Shown: one piece after another, positions 34,498 through 43,166 of the stretch | Numbering within the stretch: the first letter of the stretch is position 1 | Layout: the number at the start of each line of letters is the position of its first letter | Assembly: GCA_963800065.1 (NCBI GenBank) | Contig: CAWCZO010000010.1 | Coordinates: forward strand, 1-64,000 | Source of the DNA: CAWJFJ01 sp963800065 | GTDB taxonomy: Bacteria; Actinomycetota; Acidimicrobiia; Acidimicrobiales; UBA8190 | Direction of reading: 5' to 3' | Length of the DNA stretch: 64,000 bases | Made by a program: the position numbers and the translations under genes | Notes under the pieces: generated by a model | Seen by the model: the letters and a program-made list of their open reading frames with translations, nothing else | Database searches by the model: none | What the model was told of the DNA's origin: nothing

Positions 34498-34856
34498 AGG
34501 GGTCAGGAATATGTGAATTCGTTCCCCGGGGATCGACGACGGTGACGTCCACCGTTCCCTCACCGGCGGGGGCATCGCAGGTGATGCTCTTCGAGGAGTC
34601 GACCTTGACGTTCGTCGCCGGGTTGGCCCCGAAGTACACCTCCGTCACCACCGGGCCCTTCTTGGGGTTCTTCTCGAAGAGCGATCCGATGATTTTCACC
34701 ACCGTGCCCTCGGACCCGGTCGACGGCTCGACGGCATCCACAACGGGGGGCCGGACGGCGTAGGTGAAGTTCGCCACCGGGTCGGAGGGAGTCGCTCCGC
34801 TCGAGGTCGTCACCACCACGTCCACGGTGCCGCCGCTCGGGGACCGGTAGGCGCCA
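34498..34856 (-). pseudogene. IPT/TIG-domain fragment fused to the truncated P450
   Basis: In a minus frame different from that of the P450 this DNA encodes YRSPSGGTVDVVVTTSSG, PVVDAVEPSTGSEGTVVKI and VYFGANPATNVKVDSSKSI, ending with a TAG at 34498. It is a recognisable IPT/TIG Ig-like domain, as in the secreted proteins elsewhere in this window, but it lacks any start or signal peptide. It is most simply the 3' end of a secreted-protein gene brought next to the P450 by a deletion or recombination. Confidence 0.65.
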
Positions 34857-35333
34857 CGACCAGTGCCGGAACGTCTTGCGGTCTTCCCGGGGCACACCGA
34901 GAAGGTCGGCGATGACGATGGTCGGCAGGGGCTTGGCCAGGTCCTCGACCATGTCACCACTGCCGGCGTCGGCCAGGGCGTCGACCAGATCCCGGGCGAT
35001 GACCCGGATCGCCTCTTCACGATCGGCGATCCGGCGCCTGGTGAAAGCCCGGTTCACGAGGCTCCGGAGCTGGGTGTGGCGGGGAGGATCCATCATGATC
35101 ATCACCGGCAGCATCTGATCGGGGTTGTACTCGCCCATGCCGGGGAAGACACCCTGCCCGGAGCAGAAGGTCCCCGGGTCGTGCACGGTGTCCCACGCAT
35201 CGTCGAAGCGGCTCAGTACCCAGACGCCCCGCGCCTCGCAGTAGTAGAGCGGGTGCTCGTCGCGGAGGGTCCGGTAGACGGGGTAGGGGTCATCGTGCAG
35301 TTCGTGCGAGTACGGGTCATAGAGCTCGGTCAT
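34560..35333 (-). pseudogene. Cytochrome P450, truncated after its N-terminal third
   Basis: ATG 35333 has GGAAGGGG upstream. The first 160 residues are a normal P450 start: YDPYSHELHDDPYPVYRTLR, SRFDDAW, and MMDPPRHTQLRSLVNRAFT, then AKPLPTIVIADLLGVPREDR. Near 34855 the P450 similarity ends; the frame then runs about 97 residues through unrelated DNA to a stop at 34560. The I-helix, ExxR and heme-cysteine regions are all missing, so it cannot bind heme. The DNA beyond the junction encodes an IPT/TIG domain in another frame. It is divergent from the PhyH dioxygenase. Confidence 0.82.
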
Positions 35334-35436
35334 CGTTCCCCTTCCGCCAGAATCGTAGTAGGCGAGCTGTTTCGCCCGCAGGGTGAACGTGACCGGACGG
35401 GACTTCCCGGCTCCGTCCCGGCGATAGCCTGAAGGA

Positions 35437-36342
35437 GTGAGCGACGGACTCCTCACGGAGGAGCTGAGGTCCCGGTGGAGAACCGACGGGTGGTGCGTCG
35501 TCCCGGGTGCGTTCTCGGGAGACCTCCTAACCCGGGCCCGGGAGGCCGTCTGGTCGCTGTTCCCCACGCCGGACGAGATGGACTCGGGAGTCGAGAACGA
35601 ACGCACCGCTCCCTGGCGGACCAGCGACGCTCCCTGGCCGGAGTTCCCGTTCGACAGCCAGGCCCTCAACCAGCTGGTCGTCCATGAAGCGCTCATCGGG
35701 GCGGCCCAGGACCTCTTGGAAACCACCGACGTTCGTCTCTACCAGGGAACGCTCACGGCCAAGTACTCGAACCAGTCATCGGGATACAACCAACTTCTCC
35801 ACACCGACTATCCCAACCACAGCATGCTCGTGCCTCGGCGCGACGCCGGGTATCAGCAGCTCGAGACGTACATCTACCTGAACGACGTCTCGACGGCCAA
35901 CGGGGCCACCAGGATGGTGTCCCGTCGTCTTACCGCTGACATCCCCGTCGAGCGCCACACGCTCCGCTTCGACGATTACGCCGCCCTCTACGATGATCCG
36001 GGCGAAACGGTCGGGCCGGCAGGATCGGTGGTGATGTACCGTCCCGACGTCTACCACCGGTCGGTCGACCGGACCGAGCCGGGGGTGTCCCGGTTCATGC
36101 TCCATGTCGCCTACAAACCGTCGGGAGCGGAGTGGGGTGGGTACCAGGCGTGGCCGTTCAAAGGGCTCACCGGCGCCTGGTACAGGTTCGTCCAGGGCGC
36201 CGGCGTCCGTCAGCTGACGGCGGTGGGCTTTCCGGAGCCGGGCCACGCCTACTGGACCGAGCAGACTCTGGCCGGCGTCCAGGCGCGTTATCCGGGACTC
36301 GACATGAGTCCCTGGAGGTCAGCCTTCGATTCCGGTCCTTAG
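35437..36342 (+). CDS. Phytanoyl-CoA dioxygenase (PhyH) family protein
   Basis: 301 residues from GTG 35437, just after GAAGGA. The Fe(II)/2-oxoglutarate site is visible: H-x-D in LLHTDYPNHSM near residue 122 and the distal His in MYRPDVYHRSVDR near residue 207, followed by an Arg for 2-oxoglutarate. PhyH-type enzymes hydroxylate fatty-acyl or natural-product substrates. It is divergent from the broken P450, suggesting a former lipid or secondary-metabolite pair, and its stop overlaps the convergent alpha/beta hydrolase by four bases. Confidence 0.85.
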   Translation: MSDGLLTEELRSRWRTDGWCVVPGAFSGDLLTRAREAVWSLFPTPDEMDSGVENERTAPWRTSDAPWPEFPFDSQALNQLVVHEALIGAAQDLLETTDVRLYQGTLTAKYSNQSSGYNQLLHTDYPNHSMLVPRRDAGYQQLETYIYLNDVSTANGATRMVSRRLTADIPVERHTLRFDDYAALYDDPGETVGPAGSVVMYRPDVYHRSVDRTEPGVSRFMLHVAYKPSGAEWGGYQAWPFKGLTGAWYRFVQGAGVRQLTAVGFPEPGHAYWTEQTLAGVQARYPGLDMSPWRSAFDSGP

Positions 36343-37064
36343 CCGGCGGCGGCCGCCACCTTGTCGAGGACGGCGGCCAGGGCCGTCGGCTCGCTGATCA
36401 TCACATCGTGGCCGGCGTCGAGGTCGATGACGTCGACGGCATCGAACTGGCGGCGGAGCCGGGCGATGCAGGCGTCCTGGGTGGCCGGTGGCAGAGCGTT
36501 GTCCCGGGCCAGGCGGACGAACGTCACCGGCATCGTCCGGGGCGTGCCCGTCCGGCTCACCGCCTCGGTGAGCACGCCCACCACTTCGGTGCCGACGTTG
36601 TCGAGAACGAAGCGCGTCTGCTCCTCGTCCATGCCGGTGCAGAACATCTCCCGCACCGCCTCCTCGAACAGACCCTCCGCCGTCCGCTCCAGGAGCTCGG
36701 CCGGCAGCATGTCGAGGATGGATCCCCCCTCCTCGGGCACCACGGCCGACACGTAGACGAGGTGGGCTACGCGGTCGGGGGCCCGCCGGGCCACGTCGGC
36801 GATGGTGGCCCCACCGAGCGAGTGGCCGGCCAGCACGAACCGGTCCCAGCCAGGGGCGGTGGCGGCGTCCAGTACGGCGGTGGCCCAGTCGGCCAGGGTG
36901 AGCGTCCCACACTCCGGGACCTGGTCGAGCCGTCCCGGCCCACCGCGTATCGACGCCGGAGGGAGGTCGACGGCCATAACGGCGGTGGCGAGCTCGGCCA
37001 CAGTCGGCTCCCAGCACCAGGCCCCGTGGCCGCCGCCGTGGACGAGGACGATCGGAACGCTCAC
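36339..37064 (-). CDS. Alpha/beta hydrolase
   Basis: 241 residues from GTG 37064, chosen because family similarity starts right there (VPIVLVHGGGHGAW); the frame is open further up without sense. The oxyanion HGGG turn, nucleophile elbow GHSLGG near residue 90, and the final His in DAGHDVM near residue 222 form the expected triad set. The family includes esterases and lyases such as salicylate/methyl esterases and hydroxynitrile lyases, which it resembles in length. Cytoplasmic. It converges on the PhyH gene and is divergent from the enoyl-CoA hydratase. Confidence 0.82.
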   Translation of the reverse strand: MSVPIVLVHGGGHGAWCWEPTVAELATAVMAVDLPPASIRGGPGRLDQVPECGTLTLADWATAVLDAATAPGWDRFVLAGHSLGGATIADVARRAPDRVAHLVYVSAVVPEEGGSILDMLPAELLERTAEGLFEEAVREMFCTGMDEEQTRFVLDNVGTEVVGVLTEAVSRTGTPRTMPVTFVRLARDNALPPATQDACIARLRRQFDAVDVIDLDAGHDVMISEPTALAAVLDKVAAAAG

Positions 37065-37161
37065 GATTGGCGATGGTAGCGAGGCGCCGGGCGGCAGCCT
37101 CGCACCACGGCGAATAGACATACGTGGGCACGAACCCACGCCGAACCGTCGGAGGCCGGAC

Positions 37162-37986
37162 ATGCCCAGCGTCACCAGCGAACGGATCGAACCCGGCGTC
37201 ACCCTTCTCACCCTCAACCGGCCGGAGCGCCTGAACGCCATGACGGCCGACCTGGTGGGCGAGCTCCACGATGCCCTGGGGGCGCTCGACGGTGACCGGT
37301 CCTGCCGGGTGGTCGTCCTGATCGGGGCGGGTCGGGGGTTCTGCGCCGGCCTCGACTTGAACGGCTACGGCCGCCCCCGCGGTCCGGTCGAGACGGGCCG
37401 GGCCGAGTCGGGCCTGGCCACCCAGAAGGAGATCGCCGCCCTGGTGCCGCGCCTGCGCACTCTCACTCAACCGGTGATCGCGGCCGTGAACGGCCCCGCC
37501 GCCGGGGGCGGGCTGGCCCTGGCCCTGGCCAGCGACATCCGTCTGGCGGCGGCGTCGGCCCGATTCAACGTGGCCTTCGTCCGCCTCGGCCTCTCCGGCT
37601 GCGACATCGGCGTCAGCTGGCTCCTGCCCCGGCTCCTCGGTGCCTCGCGGGCCTGGGAGCTCATGCTCACCGGCCGGATCATCGACGCCGCCGAGGCCGA
37701 CCGCATCGGGCTGGTCCTCAAGACGGTGCCCGACGACCGGCTGCTCGACGAGGCTCTGGTGACGGCGCGGCTGATCGCCGCCAACAGCCCCTGGGGTGTC
37801 CGGATGACCAAAGAGGTGATGTGGTCACAACTGGAGGTTGGCTCCCTCCAGGCCGGGATCGACCTCGAGAACCGCACCCAGATCCTCTCGTCGTTCACCG
37901 GGGACATGCACGAGGCGGTGACCGCCTTCCTGGAGAAGCGCCCTCCGAGCTTCGGCACCGCCGGCGAGGAGAGCGGACCGATCTAG
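37162..37986 (+). CDS. Enoyl-CoA hydratase/isomerase (crotonase) family protein
   Basis: 274 residues from ATG 37162, with GGAGG seven bases ahead. Crotonase features: LNRPERLNAMT at the start, the CoA-binding AGRGFCAGLDL with the first oxyanion-hole glycine region, and VNGPAAGGGLALALASDI with the second. The residues of the usual catalytic pair are not both Glu in this branch, so hydratase or isomerase activity is uncertain; many actinobacterial relatives act on fatty or steroid-like acyl-CoA. The C-terminal helix trio (FGTAGEESG) is normal length. No operon partner on the same strand. Confidence 0.85.
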   Translation: MPSVTSERIEPGVTLLTLNRPERLNAMTADLVGELHDALGALDGDRSCRVVVLIGAGRGFCAGLDLNGYGRPRGPVETGRAESGLATQKEIAALVPRLRTLTQPVIAAVNGPAAGGGLALALASDIRLAAASARFNVAFVRLGLSGCDIGVSWLLPRLLGASRAWELMLTGRIIDAAEADRIGLVLKTVPDDRLLDEALVTARLIAANSPWGVRMTKEVMWSQLEVGSLQAGIDLENRTQILSSFTGDMHEAVTAFLEKRPPSFGTAGEESGPI

Positions 37987-38085
37987 AGGACCGGTCCGTA
38001 CTGCGGAGAGTTGGTCTCGTCAATTTTGTGAATGGACCGCCGGTTCTGGTGCGGATACATTCGCCCGGTCTGCGAGGAGGCCCGC

Positions 38086-39537
38086 ATGTCGCTGTCGATT
38101 CGGCACTCGTTGGGACAGCTGCGAACACTGGCCGCGGTGACCGTCGTTCTGACCATGGGTCTCGTCGGCGTCGTTCAAGCAGCCCCGGCGGACGCCGGTC
38201 CCGGCTCTACGGCCGCCATCGACGGCGGTACGACATATCAGCAGATCAACGGCTTCGGCTCGTCCGAGGCGTTTCTCCAGGCCTCCGTTCTCAAGAACGC
38301 CTCGAAGGCCACCCAGAGCAAGGTGCTGAACCTGCTCTACAGCACCAAGAGTGGCGCCGGCTTGACGATACTTCGCAACATGGTCGGTTCGACATCTCTC
38401 TACGGCACCATCGAGCCGACGGCACCGTCCAGCCCCACCGCTACGCCGACCTACACCCCGCTGGGGGACGACGCCGGTCAGGAATGGCTCGCCCACACCA
38501 TCCAACAGAAGTACGGCGTGAATCAGTTCTTCGCCGACGCGTGGTCGGCACCGGCGTTCATGAAGACCAATGACTCCGACACGAACGGCGGCACACTGTG
38601 CGGCGTGCCTGGTGCCACCTGTAGCAGCGGGGACTGGCAAGAGGCCTACGCCAACTATCTGGTGCAATACGCCAAGGACTACGCGGCGGACGGCATCGAC
38701 CTCGAGTACATCGGCTTCGAGAACGAGGCCAACCTGGCTCCCTCGTACTCGGGCATGGTCCTGACGCCGGTCCAGACGGCGAGCTTTGCCGATGTACTCG
38801 GGCCGATCCTGGCCAGTTCGGGCCTCTCGACCCAACTCGAGTGTTGCGCCGCCGAGGGCTGGGACTACGCCGCCCAGTACGCAAGTGCCATCGAGGCCGA
38901 TCCCACCGCCAGCTCCTACGTGAAGCTCTTCACCAGCCACGGCTACACCGCACCGCCCGCATCGCCGCTACCGGGCTGGACTGCGCCTGTGTGGGAGACG
39001 GAGTGGTCCACCTTCCAGAGTTGGGACCCGGCGTGGGACGACGGCACCGACGCATCGGGATTCAGCTGGGCGCAGAACATCTACACCGGGTTGAGGTCGG
39101 CCGACCTGAACGCCTTTCTCTACTGGTGGGGCGTCGGCGACTCCGCCCTCGCCGATGACAACGAAAGCCTCGTCCAATTGCACGGTTCGGCCGTGACGGC
39201 GTCGGGTCGCCTGTGGGCATTCGCCAACTACAGCCGCTTCATCCGACCGGGAGCGGTGCGTATCGGGGCGACCACCTCGGACGGCGACCTCGAAATCACC
39301 GCTTTCAAGAACACCAACGGCTCGATCGCCGTCGTCGTCCTCAACACCGACACCGGTCCTGTGGCGGTGGGCTATTCGCTCAGCAACACCGGTATCCGAA
39401 GCACGGCCAAAGCGACCCCCTATGTGACCGACGCTTCCTCGCACACCGCCAAGCAGAAGAAGATCAAGGTCAAAGCGGGTAAGTTCACCGCTACCGTGCC
39501 GGCGCGCGCCCTCGTCACCTACGACATTCCCGCTTGA
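38086..39537 (+). CDS. Secreted glycoside hydrolase family 30 enzyme
   Basis: 483 residues from ATG 38086, with GAGGAGG five bases ahead. Signal peptide 1-33 (AAVTVVLTMGLVGVVQA). The catalytic barrel begins with QQINGFGSSEAFLQAS and carries ADAWSAPAFMKTND. The acid/base is the Glu in GFENEANL near residue 208 and the nucleophile the second Glu of VWETEWST near residue 305, both placed as in GH30. A beta side domain forms the last 120 residues. GH30 includes xylanases and glucosylceramidases; this one looks most like the bacterial xylan or glucuronoxylan branch, but the specificity is inferred. It starts a block of co-directed secreted enzymes. Confidence 0.88.
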   Translation: MSLSIRHSLGQLRTLAAVTVVLTMGLVGVVQAAPADAGPGSTAAIDGGTTYQQINGFGSSEAFLQASVLKNASKATQSKVLNLLYSTKSGAGLTILRNMVGSTSLYGTIEPTAPSSPTATPTYTPLGDDAGQEWLAHTIQQKYGVNQFFADAWSAPAFMKTNDSDTNGGTLCGVPGATCSSGDWQEAYANYLVQYAKDYAADGIDLEYIGFENEANLAPSYSGMVLTPVQTASFADVLGPILASSGLSTQLECCAAEGWDYAAQYASAIEADPTASSYVKLFTSHGYTAPPASPLPGWTAPVWETEWSTFQSWDPAWDDGTDASGFSWAQNIYTGLRSADLNAFLYWWGVGDSALADDNESLVQLHGSAVTASGRLWAFANYSRFIRPGAVRIGATTSDGDLEITAFKNTNGSIAVVVLNTDTGPVAVGYSLSNTGIRSTAKATPYVTDASSHTAKQKKIKVKAGKFTATVPARALVTYDIPA

Positions 39538-39577
39538 CTTCGCTGCGCTGCCGGTCACCGAAGGAGAGGTGGCGGTG

Positions 39578-42500
39578 ATGCGGAAAACGGCGTGTGGTGT
39601 GGCGGGAGTGGCTCTTGTTATTCCTCTTGTGTTCCTCGTCTCGCCCGCCGGTGCCAGGGGCGTCGCCGCGGCCCGGCATGGTCGCCACACCGGCATGAGC
39701 CCATCCCGGGCGAAAGCGTTGTCCAGGGATGTGACCGATCACGTCATCATCGTGCTCAAGGACCAGCCCGCCGCCGGCCCCGTCAACGGACCGGCGGCCG
39801 CCGTCCGTCGTCACGCCATGGCCGCGGCTCAGGCGCCCATCCTCTCCGAGCTCCACCAGACCGCCGCCGTCAAGGTCCACACCTACTCACTGGTGGACGC
39901 CGTGTCGGCCACCGTCTCCGCCGCTGAGGCGAGCCGCCTGGCCGCCGATCCCGCCGTGAGCGAGGTGATCCCCGACGTCGAGGTGCGGGGGCCCGACGTG
40001 CCCGGGCCTTCGAGCGCCTCGACGGGAACGGCGCCAGCGCCTCCCTCGAAGCCCCTGCCCATCCCCCCCGGTGCGTGTCCGGCGCCGGGCCAACCGGCGC
40101 CTGTGGGCGAGGAGCTGGAGCTCATCCACGCCGACAGCAATTCCTCGTCCGAGCCGACGGCCCGGACACTGGGGTTCACCGGCGCCGGGGTGAAGGTCGC
40201 CTTCATGGCCGAGGGGATCGACACCGACAACCCCGATTTCATCCGGCCCGACGGCAGCCACGTGTTCGTCGACTACAAGGACTTCAGTGGTGACGGCCTG
40301 GACGCACCCACCTCGGGCGGCGAAGCCTTCCTCGACGCCAGCGCCATCGCCTCTCAGGGCAAGACCTACGACGTCAGCGATTTCGGGACCGTTCCCCTGG
40401 CCGGTCCCTGCCGCATCAAGATCGAGGGTGTCGCGCCGGGAGCGTCACTGGTGGACATCAAGATCTTCGCCCAGAACGGATACTCGACCACGTCGGGCAT
40501 CCTCCAGGGCATCGACTACGCCGTCACCGTCGACCACGTCGACGTTCTCAACGAGTCGTTCGGCTACAACCCGTTCCCCATGGTCCAGGCCCAGGACATC
40601 GTGGAGGAATTCAACGACGCCGCCGTGGCCGCCGGGACCACGGTCACGGTGGCCGCCGGCGACGCCGGTCCGGCCGACACCATCGGTTCGCCCGACACGG
40701 ATCCCGACATCATCGACGTCGGGGCGTCGAACAACTTCCGCTTCTACGCCGACACCGGCACGGACGGCTACGTACCGCCCCTGGCCACCAAGGGATGGAT
40801 CAGCGACAACATCAGCGGACTGAGCTCGGGGGGATTCGCCGAGTCGGGCCCCACCGTCGATCTGGTCGCCCCCGGGGATACCAGTTTCGCCGCCTGCACG
40901 CCGGATGTGGCCATGTACTCGGACTGCACCAATCTGGCCTTCGCCCCCTCGTCGGTCGAGTTCTCGGGCGGCACCAGTGAGTCGTCTCCATTGACGGCCG
41001 GCGTGGCCGCACTCGTCATCCAGGCCTACCGCAAGACCCACGCCGGTACGTCACCGTCACCGGCGCTCATCAAGCAGATCCTGGTCAGCACGGCCGACGA
41101 CCTCGGTCACCCCGCCGACGAGCAGGGAAGTGGCCTGGTCGATGCCTACCGGGCCGTCCTGGCGGCGGAGTCGATCCCGGCGGGCCGGACCGGCAAAGCC
41201 CACGGTTCGCAGGTTCTCCTCAGCACCGGCCAACTCCACGCCACGGCTGCTGCAGGGACGGCCGAATCCTGGCCTCTCACCATCACCAACCTGGGGCATG
41301 CTCCCTCCACCCTTCAACTGAGTACCCGGACCCTGGGTCCGGCGCTCGACACGCAGCTCCGCACCGTCACCTTGAGCGACTCGGGCCCGCATTTCTTCAA
41401 CAACTTCTACAACGCCACCGAGAATTACCGGACCACGACCTTCAGCGTGGCGCCGGGCCGTGACCGGTTGGCGGTGGAGATCGCCTACAAGGGCCAGCAC
41501 GTCCACAGTTTCCTCGGCAACGTGGATGTCGTGCTCATCGATCCGAACGGGAACTTCGCCGCTGACGCCGTCCCGCAGGGTGTCGGGAACGCCGCCGAGG
41601 TCGAGGTGCGCTATCCGACGGCCGGTACGTGGACGGCGCTGATCTTCTCCAATATGTCGTCGGAGAAGGGCACGGTGGGGCCCGTGTTGTTCCAGGCCCA
41701 GACCTTCGACTTCCAACCTCTGGGGACGGTGAGCCCGGCCCGGGTGACCATCCCGGCCGGGCAGACGGCGACGGTGACGGTACGCATGACCACGCCGTCC
41801 TCGCCCGGAGACGAGAGCGCAGCGGTCGTCGTGGCCGGCGCCACCGGCCCGGCGTCGTCCGTGGCCGTCACCTTGCGCAGTCTCGTCTCCCTGTCGTCCG
41901 GCGGTCATTTCTCGGGCGTGCTCACGGGGGGAAACGGGCGCCAACCCGACCTCGGCCAGTCCGCCTATTACCAATTCGACGTGCCGGCCACCACGTTCCG
42001 GACCCTGCTGAGCGACGTCGAGCTGGCCGACGGGCAGACCGATCCCGTGATCGCCTACCTCGTGGATCCGGATGGACAGACGGTGTCGCTGGCCACCAAC
42101 GACCTGGTGACGCAACTCTCGGCCTCCGGACCGTCGGAGACCCCCACCAGCGCCGTGCAGGTCGGCACCACTTCCCCCATGCCGGGGCTGTGGACACTCA
42201 TCCTGAACTTCACGCCCACCGTCACCGGTAACCGGCTGTCGGAGCCCTACAGCGGAATGGTGTCACTGGTCGCCGGTCCGGCCACCGCCGCCCAACTGCC
42301 GGACAGCAGCACGACCGTCCTGACCGCCGGGCAACCCGTGACCGTGCCCGTCACGGTGGACAACACCAGCGATGCGCCCCAGGACTACTTCATCGACGCC
42401 CGGCTGGACGACACGGCCACCGTGGCGCTGGCCCCGCAGTCGTCGGCCGTGCTCGAGCTGCCCATGACCGCCACGGCGTCGTCACCCTCCTGGCTCGTAC

Positions 42501-43036
42501 CTTCGGACACCAGCGAGATGACCCTGAGCGCTCACGCATCGGTGCCGCTCACCTTCGACTGGGGACCCGGTATCGGCGACCCCGACCTCAACGCCGTGAG
42601 CACGGGCGACACGGCGGTGGGGACGTGGTCCGGATCGCCGATCACGTCCGGTGTCTGGCTGGCCGACCCGTCGGAGATCGGGCCCTACGGTACGAGCCCT
42701 CCCCCGAAGTCGAAGGCGTCCATGGCCGCCACGGTCGAGACCCAGGCCTTCGACCCGTCGATCACCTCTCCGACAGGCGATCTCTGGCTCCAGTCGGTCG
42801 ACGCCGACGCCACCGTCCAGGTGCTCACCGTCATGCCCGGTCAGTCGGCCGTCATCCCGGTGACGATCACGCCGTCCGCCCCGAGCGGCCAGGTCGTCTC
42901 CGGGACCTTGTACGTCGACGAATGGGGCGAGGTCCTGAGCGTCTCGGCCAATGCCGAGAACTACCAGCCCGCTCAGGCCTACTTCCAAGCGGGGACACAG
43001 ATCGCCGCCCTCCCCTACCTCTACCGCGTCGGTTGA
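39578..43036 (+). CDS. Secreted subtilisin-like (S8) protein lacking the canonical Asp/His
   Basis: About 1152 residues; ATG 39578 or GTG 39575 follow AAGGAGAGG. Signal peptide about 1-30, inhibitor-like prodomain about 45-125, S8-like domain about 200-520, then a long C-terminal sheet-rich region to the end. The serine block is present (FSGGTSESSPLTAG), and GVAPGASLVDIKIF is normal. But the aspartate block reads VKVAFMAEGID where family members have a D-T/S-G, and the HGTHVAG helix is replaced by EAFLDASAIASQG. It is thus either a pseudo-protease or uses altered residues. It sits 40 bp after the GH30 gene, likely co-transcribed. Confidence 0.82.
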   Translation: MRKTACGVAGVALVIPLVFLVSPAGARGVAAARHGRHTGMSPSRAKALSRDVTDHVIIVLKDQPAAGPVNGPAAAVRRHAMAAAQAPILSELHQTAAVKVHTYSLVDAVSATVSAAEASRLAADPAVSEVIPDVEVRGPDVPGPSSASTGTAPAPPSKPLPIPPGACPAPGQPAPVGEELELIHADSNSSSEPTARTLGFTGAGVKVAFMAEGIDTDNPDFIRPDGSHVFVDYKDFSGDGLDAPTSGGEAFLDASAIASQGKTYDVSDFGTVPLAGPCRIKIEGVAPGASLVDIKIFAQNGYSTTSGILQGIDYAVTVDHVDVLNESFGYNPFPMVQAQDIVEEFNDAAVAAGTTVTVAAGDAGPADTIGSPDTDPDIIDVGASNNFRFYADTGTDGYVPPLATKGWISDNISGLSSGGFAESGPTVDLVAPGDTSFAACTPDVAMYSDCTNLAFAPSSVEFSGGTSESSPLTAGVAALVIQAYRKTHAGTSPSPALIKQILVSTADDLGHPADEQGSGLVDAYRAVLAAESIPAGRTGKAHGSQVLLSTGQLHATAAAGTAESWPLTITNLGHAPSTLQLSTRTLGPALDTQLRTVTLSDSGPHFFNNFYNATENYRTTTFSVAPGRDRLAVEIAYKGQHVHSFLGNVDVVLIDPNGNFAADAVPQGVGNAAEVEVRYPTAGTWTALIFSNMSSEKGTVGPVLFQAQTFDFQPLGTVSPARVTIPAGQTATVTVRMTTPSSPGDESAAVVVAGATGPASSVAVTLRSLVSLSSGGHFSGVLTGGNGRQPDLGQSAYYQFDVPATTFRTLLSDVELADGQTDPVIAYLVDPDGQTVSLATNDLVTQLSASGPSETPTSAVQVGTTSPMPGLWTLILNFTPTVTGNRLSEPYSGMVSLVAGPATAAQLPDSSTTVLTAGQPVTVPVTVDNTSDAPQDYFIDARLDDTATVALAPQSSAVLELPMTATASSPSWLVPSDTSEMTLSAHASVPLTFDWGPGIGDPDLNAVSTGDTAVGTWSGSPITSGVWLADPSEIGPYGTSPPPKSKASMAATVETQAFDPSITSPTGDLWLQSVDADATVQVLTVMPGQSAVIPVTITPSAPSGQVVSGTLYVDEWGEVLSVSANAENYQPAQAYFQAGTQIAALPYLYRVG

Positions 43037-43166
43037 CCGGTAGCCGGGACGGCGCCCGGAGAGGCCGGCGGTAGGGACTCCCGAAGCGGGGGGAAGGCGA
43101 GCCCTGACGGGCCGTGCCACGCCGGGTCCGGTGGAGCAGACTGTGCGCCGTGGGGAGCGGGCGACG

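Noticed and set aside
36319..37470. 383-codon minus-strand frame across the hydrolase and hydratase genes
   Set aside because: It is a GC-rich shadow: the true hydrolase is in another frame with a complete catalytic motif set.
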